Shown here: one piece after another, positions 11,845-22,667 of the stretch | How positions within the stretch are numbered: position 1 is the stretch's first letter | Layout of the letters: every line of letters begins with the position of its first letter | Assembly: GCA_023014365.1 (NCBI GenBank) | Contig: JAEBUN010000006.1 | Coordinates: 992,001-1,056,000 of the forward strand | DNA from: Lepiota brunneoincarnata | Lineage: Eukaryota > Basidiomycota > Agaricomycetes > Agaricales > Agaricaceae | DNA length: 64,000 bases | Reading direction: 5' to 3' | Made by a program: the position numbers and the translations under genes | The notes under the pieces: generated by a model | Told to the model about the DNA's origin: nothing | The model's database searches: none | What the model saw: only the letters and a program-made list of their open reading frames with translations

Positions 11845-13260
11845 TCATTTATTTGGGGATAGTTGTAATTGTACAGAGTTTATCGAGAACATGTCCTGCT
11901 GGGAGTGAGAGTACAAAATGTCCTTCTGAGTTCTGGAATGTGCAGGGGCACATTGATTGACAGCATTCCTTTTTAAAAATCCTGGAATGGATGCATCTCC
12001 TGGATCCTTGGCTAGCATGGAGTGGAGCTCTTGTTGGAGTTCAGGGTTGAGGTCATCGACCATTTGGCGCATCTGAGATGCAACTTCTGCAATGGCAAGG
12101 GAGTATTTGCATTGTGGTGATTGTTGGGTGTTCCGGTTTGGAAATCCAGGACGAGTGTTTTGTTTTCCAGGGAAAGGACAATTGGGGTTTCTTGTAGGGC
12201 AAGGGGGATTGGTATGCATTCCTGGGAAGCATCTAGCTGGTGGTGGTTGTGGGCATTTACTGACCCAGTGGTCTTTAGCTCCACATTGGAAGCATTCTTG
12301 GTTCTGATATGATTTCATTTGTTGTCCAGTGACAACGGCATCTAACTCCAATGGTTCTTGTGCGGAGTCTTCTTCAGCATATTCCGGTTGTGGAATTTCA
12401 GGATAAGGATCTTCGAATCCTTCTTCTACTACAGCATGGTCTATTTCCATGGCGTGTGGATCTTGTGGGGTGAAATGTGGAGCGTTGCTCCTTTGGTAAA
12501 ATTGTGCATAGGGCACATTGTTGTTTGGCTGGTTTGGTCCATGGTTGGGTTGGTATTGGTTTCTTTGAGGGAATGTGTTTCTGGATGTGCCGTATAGGGC
12601 ATTGATTCTGTGGAAGTTGTCATCGAGTTTGTTGGCTTGGGTATACCAGGCAGTGATGGTTGTCAGAGGGTTTTCTGATTTGTTGATCTTCATTGTGATG
12701 CAGCGATTGATTGCTTTGCAATAGAGGTCGATCAGGGTGCGATCTTTGTTTAGTCCAGATTGATGGATGAGTTCCTTGAACTGAGCGTTGAACTCAGTCA
12801 TTGGTTTGCCTGCTTGGTGCAGGGTTTGAAGTCTGGTATGCACATATGCATGTTTGTCTGCTAGGGTGAAGTCAGCTCTAAGCCGGGCAGTGAAATCATC
12901 CCATGACTCCATGGCTATGGGTTGTCCTTGTTGGGTTTGGGCATTCCTCTCATGGAGGTATTGTCTGGCCCAAGCTTGGGCATCTCCTGATTGCATTGTC
13001 AAGAGGACAAATAGGGTTCTGGTGGGGTCGGTGTTGTAGGTAGTCGCATTAGCGAGCACATAAACTTCACATTGGAAGATCCAATCTTCAAAGAGTCTTC
13101 TAGTTCCATTGAAGACTATGGGTTTGAGGAGTCCTAACTCCTTTGGGGTATGTGCAGTGGCCATTATTTGTAATTGTCCAGGTGGTGGAGGCGGTGGTCT
13201 TGGTGGTTGCATTGGTTGTACTGGTGCGGGTAATGTGGGTGGTTGAGGATCAGGGTCCAA
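11845..13260 (-). pseudogene. Gypsy A gag (long open frame)
   Basis: 471-codon frame homologous to element C gag. A Pro-rich start is followed by the capsid-like core (KELGLLKPIVFNGTRRLFED, WDDFTARLRADFTLADKHAY, MTEFNAQFKELIHQSGL) and one knuckle CFQCGAKDHWVSKC, then a C-terminal part that runs past the point where C stops. This shows that gag and pol were one frame in the ancestor. The frame ends at TGA where C has CGC. It has no ATG at the start: the first codon is TTG, and the frame is open upstream. The protein is longer than C's gag, but the rest of the element is dead. Confidence 0.82.
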
Positions 13261-13652
13261 TTGGTTATCATCAGTGATATAAATGTCTGAGTCGTTGTCT
13301 GCTGGGTGAGTTCTTCCTTGATTTACTGCATACTCATGGTGTGTGAGTAAGTTTTATTCTGATTTGGAAAGCTCTCTGGTTGCTTGAGGGTGTATTCAAG
13401 TTTTTGGAGTTTGAAGTCATTTAATGGGTCTACTTTAGCACAGTATTCTTTGGCTTGTTTATATCTTCTTTCTTCTTGTTTGTAGTGTTCTTTTAATTCT
13501 CTTTCATGTTGTATTCTTTGTCGTTCTGCTAGTTCTTCAGCAAAACTTGTTCGAGTACATATTGATGTATTTGGGGCAGGTGAATCAAATGGAGATGGGG
13601 GATAGAATGGGGACAGTGTTTGAGTGGGGATAGGGTTTCTTCTGGGATCTGG
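13261..13652 (-). other. Gypsy A pre-gag region
   Basis: Counterpart of C 22760-23200, encoding in C a Glu/Lys/Arg-rich stretch (ELAERQRLQHEKEL) upstream of gag. In A it is interrupted by stops. It ends at the TCTGG target duplication of element H (13648-13652) and resumes at 39106. Confidence 0.75.
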
Positions 13653-13721
13653 TGTTACACTGGTTAGGTGTCTGCAGGGCTCAATGTGATTAACAACAAG
13701 TTAACCGTTGAGTAATGCAAG

Positions 13722-14381
13722 TGTCATATCCATGCCAACTCAGAGTCTAATCACTTAAACTTCGGCTTCTCGATTCCACGTGTGCTCCACACAACAACCC
13801 TCTGCCCTCCGACTCGGCCCCGACTTGCTCCGACCGCAACCCACTGCCCCGATCACGCGACCACCTCCACACGTGCCGTGGTCACCTGACCCTCGGTGTC
13901 TCTAGTTCCAGTCTCCATTTCCCGTCCGTAGTCACGATACATTATCGGTCTCCATACCTGTACCGGTTTCCATTCCATTCGTAATCTGTTCGTAATCCGT
14001 TGTAACTATATCGGCCTCCGCTTCGCTCCGCATGTAATCAGTACGAGTCATAGTTCGTAAGGCCAGTAGTATATATACTGTAGGTACTTGGCTTGTACTC
14101 CTCAGTCTGATAATCGATTTGAGCAGCAGACCAGCTCCCTGTTCTCTATCCTCTCCTCTCTTCTGCCTCGCTCCGCTTCGGCCCCGACTTCCTGAAATAC
14201 GGACTAGGACAGTAGGAGGGCACAGCACATATGCTGAGGCCGCAAGTCCAACCCCCCGCCTGACGTACTCCGCCTCGGTCCCGAAGTCTACATACTGACT
14301 TCGCCCTGTCCCCCGGTTACCTTATATCAAGGTTACCACCCCGACCCTCCGCCTCGGTCCCGACCCGCACCGGCTCTAACA
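13722..14381 (+). repeat. Gypsy D 5' LTR
   Basis: 660 bp, TGTCATATCC...GCTCTAACA. Roughly nine differences from the 3' LTR, nearly all at CpG. Confidence 0.93.
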
Positions 14382-14394
14382 GTATTATCAGACT
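14070..14394 (+). promoter_or_regulatory. Gypsy D TATA box, predicted transcript start and self-primer site
   Basis: TATATATA at 14070-14077 is 34 nt upstream of AGTCTGATAAT (14104-14114), complementary over 11 nt to ATTATCAGACT (14384-14394) just inside the 5' LTR end. Tf1-type self-priming is inferred. Confidence 0.68.
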
Positions 14395-15009
14395 CACACT
14401 CCTCCTGTCCATCACATTTCTGATCCCTTCTAACCATGGTCTCTCGAACAGTCACCCGTACCTGCACTCTCGTGTCCCCAGCTGTTCGCCGTAGTAGACG
14501 TGTCGCTCGGCAACCCCTTTCTGAAGAACTGCAACCCGACTCCCCGAGGGCTCCTCGCTCTCGTCTACAATCGGTCGCACCATCGACTCCCAACCGCTTC
14601 TCTGAAGATATCCAACCTTCATTATTTCGGACTCCCGACGGTCCCAACGAGGGCCCCGACCCCAATCCTGATCCCAGTGACCCTGGTGATCCCGACGACA
14701 ATCCTGACAATGGGGACGGGCCCCCGGACAACGACGAACCATCAGACAACGGTGACAACAACAACAATGTTCCACCTGGCAACACCCGAGACGACCATGA
14801 CAGACTCCTACTCCGAGTCTTCCAACACATAGCCGATCAAATGGACGGCCGTGGGAACTCTCAAGCCCCACAGCCCCCTTGATCTCCCCGTACCAAAGCT
14901 CGCGAACCTGACATCTTTACAGGTTCTGACCCTGCCAAACTCAAACCCTTCCTCTTCCAATGTTGGCTCTATTTCCGTACTAACCCGGCCCAGTTCGCTA
15001 TCCCCGCCA

Positions 15010-15707
15010 TGTTATGATCCGTGCTCCTTCTGTATCCGAGGATAACTGGAGACGGCCTTCAATCACTCTACAAGGTGTCCGAGATGGTTGGCCTTATAGA
15101 GCTTAGTGGATCGCGCTCAATGAGATAACGAGGGAAGACGCCAAGTTAAGGCAGAGAGGTAAACGACCGCTGTTAACAAGATTAAAGCTTAGGGCTTTAA
15201 TCTCTACTTGTACAGGCCTTATATACCTATGAGGTGCTATATACTCGTTATAGGTTACTTGGCTGTTCTACTGGTCGTGCGCAGTCCTGACCATGATGCA
15301 CATCCTGGCTGATGGCATCCTAGCGTTATTTATATTACAATGAGTCAGTACTCTCGCTACTGCTGTGCGATGTTCCATCGCTTTCCTCTGACTCATAATC
15401 TTCTTCTCCCGATTGTATCTCCATGGAGTCCTCTCCATTCTCGCTCTCCATTCTCTCAGTGCTTCCATCCGTATCGGAGGTTGGGTCGGTTGATCCATGG
15501 TTATCTTCCTCGTCCTCGGGGTATTCCAATATATCCTCCAAGGTTATCTCCATTCCTGCTTCTCTCGCCAGGTCCTGCATGGCGGTGTAATATTCCCCTT
15601 CCTCGTCTTCGTATTCTTGTGCCCGTAATTGGTCTGTAGTCTCCTGTACCCATCTTGTAAAGTCGAACAATAGTTCTTGTTCCTCCCAGTCTGGACTGTT
15701 CATAACA
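15010..15707 (-). repeat. Solo E-type LTR in gag of Gypsy D
   Basis: 698 bp, inverted copy of the E LTR, with target duplication CGCCA (15005-15009, 15708-15712). Removing it restores the gag frame FAIPATKVNFAL. It still carries the intact 122-codon acidic U3 ORF on the minus strand (15703-15335). Confidence 0.93.
15335..15703 (-). CDS. U3-encoded acidic ORF in the solo E-type LTR
   Basis: 122 codons, ATG at nucleotides 5-7 of the LTR. Starts MNSPDWEEQELLFDFTRW and ends SSSESTDSL. Very rich in Glu, Asp and Ser, with no Cys and no membrane segment. Same ORF as in the two E LTRs (one Arg to Trp change). Function unknown; in a solo LTR it has no obvious upstream promoter and may be a passenger. 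Confidence 0.55.
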   Translation of the reverse strand: MNSPDWEEQELLFDFTRWVQETTDQLRAQEYEDEEGEYYTAMQDLAREAGMEITLEDILEYPEDEEDNHGSTDPTSDTDGSTERMESENGEDSMEIQSGEEDYESEESDGTSHSSSESTDSL

Positions 15708-16736
15708 CGCCACCAAGGTCAACTTCGCGTTGACATACCTCACAGGCATGGCACAGCAGCACTTCAAAATCGGCCTCGACGAGGCTGACAACCACGGAAT
15801 AATACATGACTGGATCGAGGACTGGGACCAGTTCACCCTGGAATTACAGACCAATTTCGGTCCTGCGGATCCGACCGGAGAAGCTGCTGAGCAGCTTGAC
15901 TCCCTCCAAATGCGCTACGACGAGAAAATCGCCGTCTACAACATCGACTTTCTCTGCCTGGCTGGCCAACTCCGTTGGGGCGACGAAGTATTTTGTCACC
16001 GCTACTACAAAGGCCTCCCTGACCGCATCCAGGACATCCTGTCCAATCGGCCCGATGGCAAACCCGACACCTTCATCGAAATGCGGGCAGCAGCGATGAA
16101 GATCGACGCCCGCTATTGGGAGCGCCAACGTGAGAAGGCCCGCGCCAAAGCCGCTTCGGACCCAACCGCCTCTAGGAAACCTGGAGGCAATCCATCCCCA
16201 TCCACCTCGTCCAACACCCAACCTGCCGCCAAGCCTGCCAACAGTAACAACAAAGGCAGCACCCCCAACAACAACAACTTCAAGGGTAATCCGCCCAACC
16301 CGTCCACCGGTCAAAAATCGGCCCCGCCCAAATCCGACCTTGCTAGTAAACTTGGTAAGGACGGTAAATTAACCCCCGAGGAACGTCAATGACATTTCAA
16401 CAATAACCTCTGCCTTGTCTGTGCAGATCCCAATCACAGGGCTGCTAACTGTGACAAGAAAAAATTCCCTGACGCCAAGGCTAAAGGCCGACAGGCTCAG
16501 CTTCCCGAGACAGACGCGCTGGCTCTCCCGAGCTCGGAAAAATAGTCGGCGGTCCTCAGGCCTCTGCACAGACTGAGGATTGCATTGAACTCTGCTGTGC
16601 TCCAGAGAGTTTCCGTCTCAATGCGTCCACTCTTTCCGACCCGAACTCTTTTCATATTACATTAACTTCTCCTTTAGTTACTTCCTTATCTTCTGTTTCT
16701 GCTTCCGTACTCTCCGCTTCGGACCCGCTTTCTACA

Positions 16737-19700
16737 ATGGACAATGTAGTTAGTTCTGATTTCTCTTCTCTTTCTCCTTTCAAGGCTCTTGTTGATAGTG
16801 GTTCTACTCACTGTTTTGTGGACTCATCTTTTGTTCGTTCTCATAGTTTTCCAACCTCGTCCATCCCGGCTATTGAACTTCGGTTATTTGACGGAACCTC
16901 AAATGCCTACATTACGGAGCTTGCGCAACTGCCTGTATCTTTCCCCTCCGGTGAATCTATCATTTTGGACACTTATGTCACCCGGCTCGACTCTTCCTGT
17001 TCTGTGGTCTTAGGACACAACTGGCTCACCCGCTACAATCTGTTGATTGACTGGGCTTTGGGCAGTATCACTTTCCGGCCATCCCTACTCGAGAATCCTG
17101 CTTCCGTCTCTACCTGCGTCGCACCTGCATCGGCCCCGCTTATGGCCGCCCCTGCCACTCCTGACCTAGGCTCACCACCCCTGTCCGGGACCTCATCCCA
17201 ATCTGCCCCCATTGCGAAACCGCATGTCTCCCTGATAAACGCTCCTGCCTTTGTCCGCGCTGCCAAGCTCCCTGGCTCCCAACAATTCCGAATCAACCTC
17301 TCCGCCGCCTCCGCATCGGCCGCGTCTTCTTCCGTCTCCGAAGACCCGACTAACCTCTTGTCCATCCCCGAGGAATACCATGAGTTCACAGATGTTTTCA
17401 GTAAATCGCGTGCTGACACACTCGCTCCACACCGCCCTTACGACCTCCAGATTAACCTAGAGGACGGCGGTCAACCTCCGGTTGGTACCATTTATTCCCT
17501 TTCACAATCAGAGCTTGGAGCTCTACGTGATTTTATTGACGAACATTTGTCCATTGGTTTCATTTGCCCTTCCACTTCTCCTCATGGAGCCCCGGTCCTC
17601 TTCGTCAAGAAAAAGGACGGCTCCCTCCGCTTATGTGTTGATTTTAGAGGTCTCAACCGTATTACCAAGAAGGATCGCTACCCCCTTCCGCTCATCTCCG
17701 ACCTCTTAGACTCCCCTCGCAAAGCTTGCGTATATACCAAAATTGACCTCCGTCACGCTTACCATCTTGTCCGTGTTGCTGACGGTGATGAATGGAAGAC
17801 TGCCTTTCGGACCCGCTATGGCTCCTTCGAATGGATGGTTATGCCTTTCGGCCTCACCAACGCCCCTGCCACTTTCCAGCGGTTCATGAACGATATATTC
17901 AAGGACATGCTTGACGTCTGCGTCACCATCTATCTTGACGATATCCTGATATACTCCGACAATCATAGTATCCATCGTGACCAAGTCAAGGAGGTCCTCA
18001 AGCGGCTCCGACAACATGGTCTATACGCCCGCCCCGACAAATGCCAGTTCCACTCTGACACAGTGGAATATCTCGGCTACATTCTTTCCCCCGACGGTCT
18101 CCGAATGGACCAATCTAAGGTCAAGACCATCCGGGAGTGGCCTGAACCCAAGAAAGTCAAGGACATCCAGTCCTTCTTAGGTTTTGCCAATTTCTATCGT
18201 CGCTTCATTCACAGTTACTCTGACATCGTCGTTCTGCTCACTCGCCTCACCCGCAAAGACGTGAAATGGAATTTCACTAACGAATGTCACGAAGCCTTCA
18301 GTTCCCTGAAAGAAGCATTCATATCCGCCCCCGTCCTCACTCCTTGGACCCCTGACGCTCAGATCATTGTTGAGACCGACGCCTCCGACTACGCCCTTGC
18401 AGCCATCCTCTCTATCATCGCCGATGATGGTGAGGTTCACCCCGTTGCATTCCATTCCCGCACCTTTAACACGGCCGAACTTAATTATGACACCCACAAC
18501 AAGGAACTCCTGGCGATATTCGAGGCTTTCCGTATCTGGCGGCACTATCTTGAGGGTGCCCCTCTTACTATTGATGTAGTCACCGACCACAAAAACCTCG
18601 AGTACTTCTGCACCACCAAGATCCTTACTCGCCGCCAAGCTCGTTGGTCCGAGTTCCTATCCCAATTCCACCTTGTCATCCGGTTCCGACCCGGCCACCT
18701 CGGCACCAAGCCTGACGCCCTAACTAGACGATGGGACGTCTACCCTAAAGGGGGGAATAGCGACTATGCATCAGTCAACCCGCACAATTTCCGGCCCGTA
18801 TTCACCCATGAGCAGCTCACGGCCTCCGTCCGCGCCACCACTCTTTACGCCCCTTCCCTTCGCGCCGCTGTAGTCATGGATCTTGACCAGCTACACCGCG
18901 ATATCCTCGCCGCCCTACCAGCGGATCCGACTGCCTCCGCCCATCTTGCTAGCCCAGAAGGCCGTTGGTCAGTTAATGATAAAGGTTTCCTCCTCTTAGA
19001 CGACAGAATCTACGTCCCTGACGCCGACAATCTCCGACTTCGGGTCCTCCAGTACAAGACAAGCACGATCATGTCCTAGCCGGCCACTTCGGTCAGAATA
19101 AAACGCTGGAACTCATCCGGCGTGAATACACCTGGCCTAGTGTCCGCACCTTCATCAAAGATTTCTGTAAGTCTTGTGTCACCTGTATGAGGTCTAAACC
19201 CCAGCGCCACTGCCCCTATGGTCTCCTCAAGCAACTCCCCATCCCTGAACGCCCGTGGAATTCAATCTCCATGGACTTCATCGAAAAACTCCCTGCCTCC
19301 TCCGGCTACGATGCCATCCTAGTAATAGTCGACAGACTCACCAAGCAATCCTTATTCATCCCCACCTACGATACCGTCACTTCCTCCGACCTCGCCCGCC
19401 TATTCGTCCTCCATGTCTTCTCCAAGCACGGCGTACCTGAACATGTTACCTCCGACTGCGGCTCCGAATTCGTCTCCCACTTCTTCCACTCCCTAGGACA
19501 AGCCCTCGACATGAAACTACACTTCACTTCGGGCTATCATCCAGAAGGCGACGGACAGACGGAACGCACCAACCAGACCCTGGAACAATATCTCTGGGTC
19601 TATTGTAACTACCAACAGGACAATTGGTCCAAATTACTACCACTAGCTGAGTTTGCATACAATAACGCCCCTAGTGCCACTACCGGTATCTCCCCGTTCT

Positions 19701-20350
19701 TCGCTAACAAAGGATACCATCCGAATATCACAGTTCACCCTGAACATGACCTCGCCTCCGCCTGGGCCCGCCATTTTGCTGTTGATCTCGACGACCTACA
19801 CACCACCTTGAAGTCTGAAATAGCGTTAGCCCAGCAACGCTATCAGGCCTCCGCCGACGCCCGCCAACTCCCCGCCCCGGACTTCAAGGTTGGACAAAAG
19901 GTATTCGTGAAAGCCCAATTCTTCCGCACCACCCGTCCTTCCAAAAAACTCTCTGAAAAGTTCCTTGGGCCTTATGAGATCATTGCACAAGCAGGTACCC
20001 ATTCCTTTACACTCCGACTTCCTGATTCCATGCGTGGGGTACACCCCGTCTTCCATGTTTCCATGCTCGAACTGGCTACGCCTAACACCATACCCGCCCG
20101 ATCGGAACCGCCACCTGCGCCAGTTTCTATTGACGGTGAACCAGAATACGAGATTGCCCGCATCGTCGATTCGAAGATTGATCGGCGCCGCGCATGCAAG
20201 CTCCTCTATAAAGTCATCTGGTTAGGTTATGAAGATACTGAAGAAGAATCCTTGTGGTTACCGGCAACCGAGCTTGAACACGCTACCGATCTAGTAGAGG
20301 CTTTCCACTCCTCTTACCCCTCTAAGCCTGGTCCCCTCCATTCACTCTGA
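16737..20350 (+). pseudogene. Gypsy D pol polyprotein (one frameshift)
   Basis: Protease ALVDSGSTHCF (Asp at residue 20), RT with FVKKKDGSLRLCVDFRGLN and YLDDILIYSD (residues 399-402), RNase H beginning IIVETDASDYALAAILS, then the integrase zinc region. The first frame ends at TAG 19077 because of a 5 bp tandem duplication ACAAG (19054-19063). In the other frame the text continues HVLAGHFGQNKTLELIRREY, then DD35E core (ISMDFIEKLPA, TSDCGSEFVSHF, GQTERTNQTLEQYL), and a C-terminal chromodomain (EPEYEIARIVDSK ... YKVIWLGYEDTEEESLWLP), stop at 20348. Apart from this duplication pol is open from 16737 to 20350, about 1,200 codons. Confidence 0.92.
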
Positions 20351-20409
20351 ATCTTCTGCTGACCACCCACCACACCAAGAAACAAAAAATATTATTGGAC
20401 ATGTACAAA

Positions 20410-21500
20410 CTACTTGTCCATATCGTTCCCAGAGGTACGGGGCGGCGCCGCCGCGTCCTCCATCATACCTCGCACCTCCTCCTCCGAAATGCCCCCGATG
20501 CTCTCCGACTCCGACTCCTCCGTCTCCGTAATACCCCTACTCGGCCAATCACCATCCACCTGCGCTTCCCAATGCCGCAGCTGTTCGTAGCGGCCAGCCA
20601 TCAATTTGAACTTATCCACCCTCTCCCCCAACCGAGCAATGGCCCGTTCAAGCCGCACCTCCATGATATTCACCCACTTGAGGGTCTTCTGGTGCCCCTC
20701 CTCGATGAGTCGCTTCAGCTCTACGTGATCTTTTGGTCAGCAAACCTTGCAGCCAGAAACCCCTACTCACCTTCAAATTGGTGGTCCGGCATACCTCCGG
20801 CCCCGCTCGGCTCCATCTCTTCTTGACCCCCGCATCGTTTCTTCATTTTGCTACACCGTCGGCAACTCCTAGTGTTGCTGGGACCTTTGTCAGCATTTAT
20901 CATCGTTGGAATTCTTGTAGTTACTTACCCGCCGGCAATCTCACACCGGACCTCATCCCGCTGGCATCTCCAGCACGGGTTATCGCCCCCAAATACGTGT
21001 TTGTTGCCCCGCCGTGGGGCCGCCCTCGCCTTCCCCTTCCCCTTTCCCCTTCCCTTCGCATCCGAGTCTTCGGACTCCTCCTCCTCCTCCTCTTCGTCCC
21101 TCGCCACGTCTTTGCCCATGTAATTCGGGTCGGACTCTTCCTGGTCGATTTCCATGGGCTGCTCGGGCAGGCAGCTGGACGAAGCCGTCATGGTCATCGC
21201 AACAAGTTGGGCCTGGATCGCCCGACGTTCGTCCTCAGCAGCTTCCTCTTGCTGCCGCCTGATCTCTTCTGCCCGTCGCTCCCTAGCCCGCTCCTCCGCT
21301 TGCCGCTGACGCAGTTCGATCATATGTCGCCGGTCTTCCTCTTGACGCTCTGCCGCCAACCGCCGTTCCTCCTCTCGTCGTTCCTCCTCTTCCAACCTCT
21401 CGATCTCCTTCCGCATCCGCTCCTCCTGCTCCGCCTTTTCCCTCAGCAACTGCGCCTTGCGCTCTGCCGCAGTTGGTTGTCGAGATGATTGACTGCTCAT
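20410..21500 (-). CDS. Antisense three-exon gene: coiled-coil, Zn2Cys6-like nuclear protein
   Basis: Spliced model: exon 1 21500-20929, intron 51 nt (GTAAGT...CAG), exon 2 20877-20771, intron 41 nt (GTGAGT...AAG), exon 3 20729-20410; 999 nt, 332 residues plus stop, all phases consistent. Residues 1-110 are Glu/Arg/Gln-rich and predicted coiled coil; then an acidic run, a Gly/Lys-rich basic run, and two half-sites CWRCQRDEVRC and CRRCSKMKKRC. Splicing joins them at CX2CX6CX9CX2CX6C, matching the fungal binuclear zinc cluster. The C-terminal part is helical then Glu/Ser-rich. It lies tail-to-tail with D pol, 59 nt apart, and starts 132 nt from the 3' LTR. Probably a captured DNA-binding gene; target unknown. 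Alternative 9 nt shifted acceptors also keep frame. Confidence 0.72.
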
Positions 21501-21874
21501 AGTGGTAGGAAGTCAAGTTGTGTATTTTCAGACCAAGCCAGTTCACCATTTTTTATACCCTGCCGGAATCTTCCGATGGGCCCTGGCCGAGGCCGCCTTG
21601 GGCCTCGAGGCTCGGCCCTAAAGGGGGGGCACTGTCATATCCATGCCAACTCAGAGTCTAATCACTTAAACTTCGGCTTCTCGATTCCACGTGTGCTCCA
21701 CACAACAACCCTCTGCCCTCCGACTCGGCCCCGACTTGCTCCGACCGCAACCCACTGCCCCGATCACGTGACCACCTCCACACGTGCCGTGGTCACCTGA
21801 CCCTCGGTGTCTCTAGTTCCAGTCTCCATTTCCCGTCCGTAGTCACGATACGTTATCGGTCTCCATACCTGTAC

Positions 21875-22292
21875 TGTTATCAGAAGTCCCCTTAAAACCC
21901 CCTTATCAGAAGCCTCACCGGAAGGAACTCTTATCAGAAGCACCCAAGTAATATAAATAGATAGAAGACCTGTCATCCTGAAACCATCAGAAGAACTATC
22001 AGAACAATCTATACTTAGATAGATAAGGATATGACTCACTTACCTGGGTCCAGACATATATAGTAGGAGCATAGCCACACATAGTAGTATATAAGGATAC
22101 TGTACCATACCCTTGTATCCTTATCTTAGTGTTATACAGTTCTTGCCTCCTATACCTCTTTGCCTTTAAACCGGCTGGACTATAGTGCTCCGTCGTCTCT
22201 AAGTCACGCCTAGTAGGACAAGACCAAGTCTGTATAGACATCTTGCCACGAACGCCGTGCTACTCAAGAGCGAACCCCTAACCCGGGTAACA
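21875..22292 (+). repeat. Gypsy C 5' LTR
   Basis: 418 bp, TGTTATCAGAAG...CGGGTAACA; partner of 29410-29826. Confidence 0.95.
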
Positions 22293-22305
22293 AAACACTA
22301 AGATA
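22088..22305 (+). promoter_or_regulatory. Gypsy C TATA box, predicted transcript start and self-primer site
   Basis: TATATAAG at 22088-22095; 34 nt downstream is TATCTTAGTGTT (22122-22133), perfectly complementary over 12 nt to AACACTAAGATA (22294-22305), one base inside the 5' LTR end. Same spacing as in five other families here. Inferred to be the RNA 5' end and its internal primer site, as established for Tf1. Confidence 0.75.
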
Positions 22306-22667
22306 CTCTTGCTGCTTATCCTCTGCTCGCCCTCTGCTCTGCCGACGTACTGAACGCGTCGAGGTACTCTGTTGACTCTTCCGACGTACTGAACGCGTCG
22401 AGGTACTCTGTGTCGCCAATTGCGACGTTCTCTGTAGCCGTTGCTACGATCCTATCCATTCCCCTCCTGCCATCAAACCTGGCTCACCTCCTCATATTCG
22501 TCTTTACGACAACTGCCACCCTCCTCGCCTACAGAATCATCAACCTAGAACTCGAACGCATCATGTGCCCCTGCCACTGCTGTGTCGTCAGATCGTGGAA
22601 CCTGTACTCAGGAATATCCATCGCCGCCCTTCAAATTTTCATACTTCTAGCGATAATTGATCGCTAG
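22302..22667 (+). CDS. Hydrophobic pre-gag frame (ORF0), in frame with gag across TAG
   Basis: Open frame of about 121 codons with no ATG near its start, from just inside the primer site to TAG 22665. It includes a 39 bp direct repeat (22344-22409, encoding DVLNASRYSV twice), then three hydrophobic stretches (ATFSVAVATILSIPLL, HLLIFVFTTTATLLA, ISIAALQIFILLAII) and a Cys-rich CPCHCC motif. The same protein text and the same amber codon are recognisable in old copy A (39200-39393). After TAG the frame stays open into gag. A membrane-anchored leader read through TAG, or a spliced start, are possible; neither is shown. Function unknown. Confidence 0.45.
   Translation, partial: DTLAAYPLLALCSADVLNASRYSVDSSDVLNASRYSVSPIATFSVAVATILSIPLLPSNLAHLLIFVFTTTATLLAYRIINLELERIMCPCHCCVVRSWNLYSGISIAALQIFILLAIIDR

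Larger units (their letters stand above)
14436..16545 (+). pseudogene. Gypsy D gag
   Basis: ATG at 14436 (context ACCATGG) starts MVSRTVTRTCTLVSPAVRRS. An acidic Asp/Asn/Pro-rich segment follows. TGA at 14880 stands where CGA is expected. The capsid core runs REPDIFTGSDPAKLKPFLFQ into FRTNPAQFAIPA, where a solo LTR (15010-15707) enters, and resumes with KVNFALTYLTGMAQQHF. The knuckle is CLVCADPNHRAANC (about 16410-16455), just after another TGA (16390) at a CGA-like site. Ends at TAG 16543. Gag would package element RNA; this copy cannot be translated whole. Confidence 0.85.

Noticed and set aside
15340..15639. Plus-strand 99-codon frame opposite the U3 ORF, seen in every E-type LTR (also 44283-44582, 51833-52132, 55669-55968 on minus)
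   Set aside because: Complement of the acidic ORF in a stop-poor region; the Pro/Arg/Leu-rich text follows from GA-rich codons. I favour the acidic frame because it starts with ATG at the LTR edge and is in frame with the upstream extension.
20733..21488. Long plus-strand frame of 251 codons downstream of Gypsy D pol
   Set aside because: It is the complement of the Glu/Arg-rich exon 1 and exon 2 of the antisense gene; the Leu/Pro/Arg-rich translation has no coherent domain.
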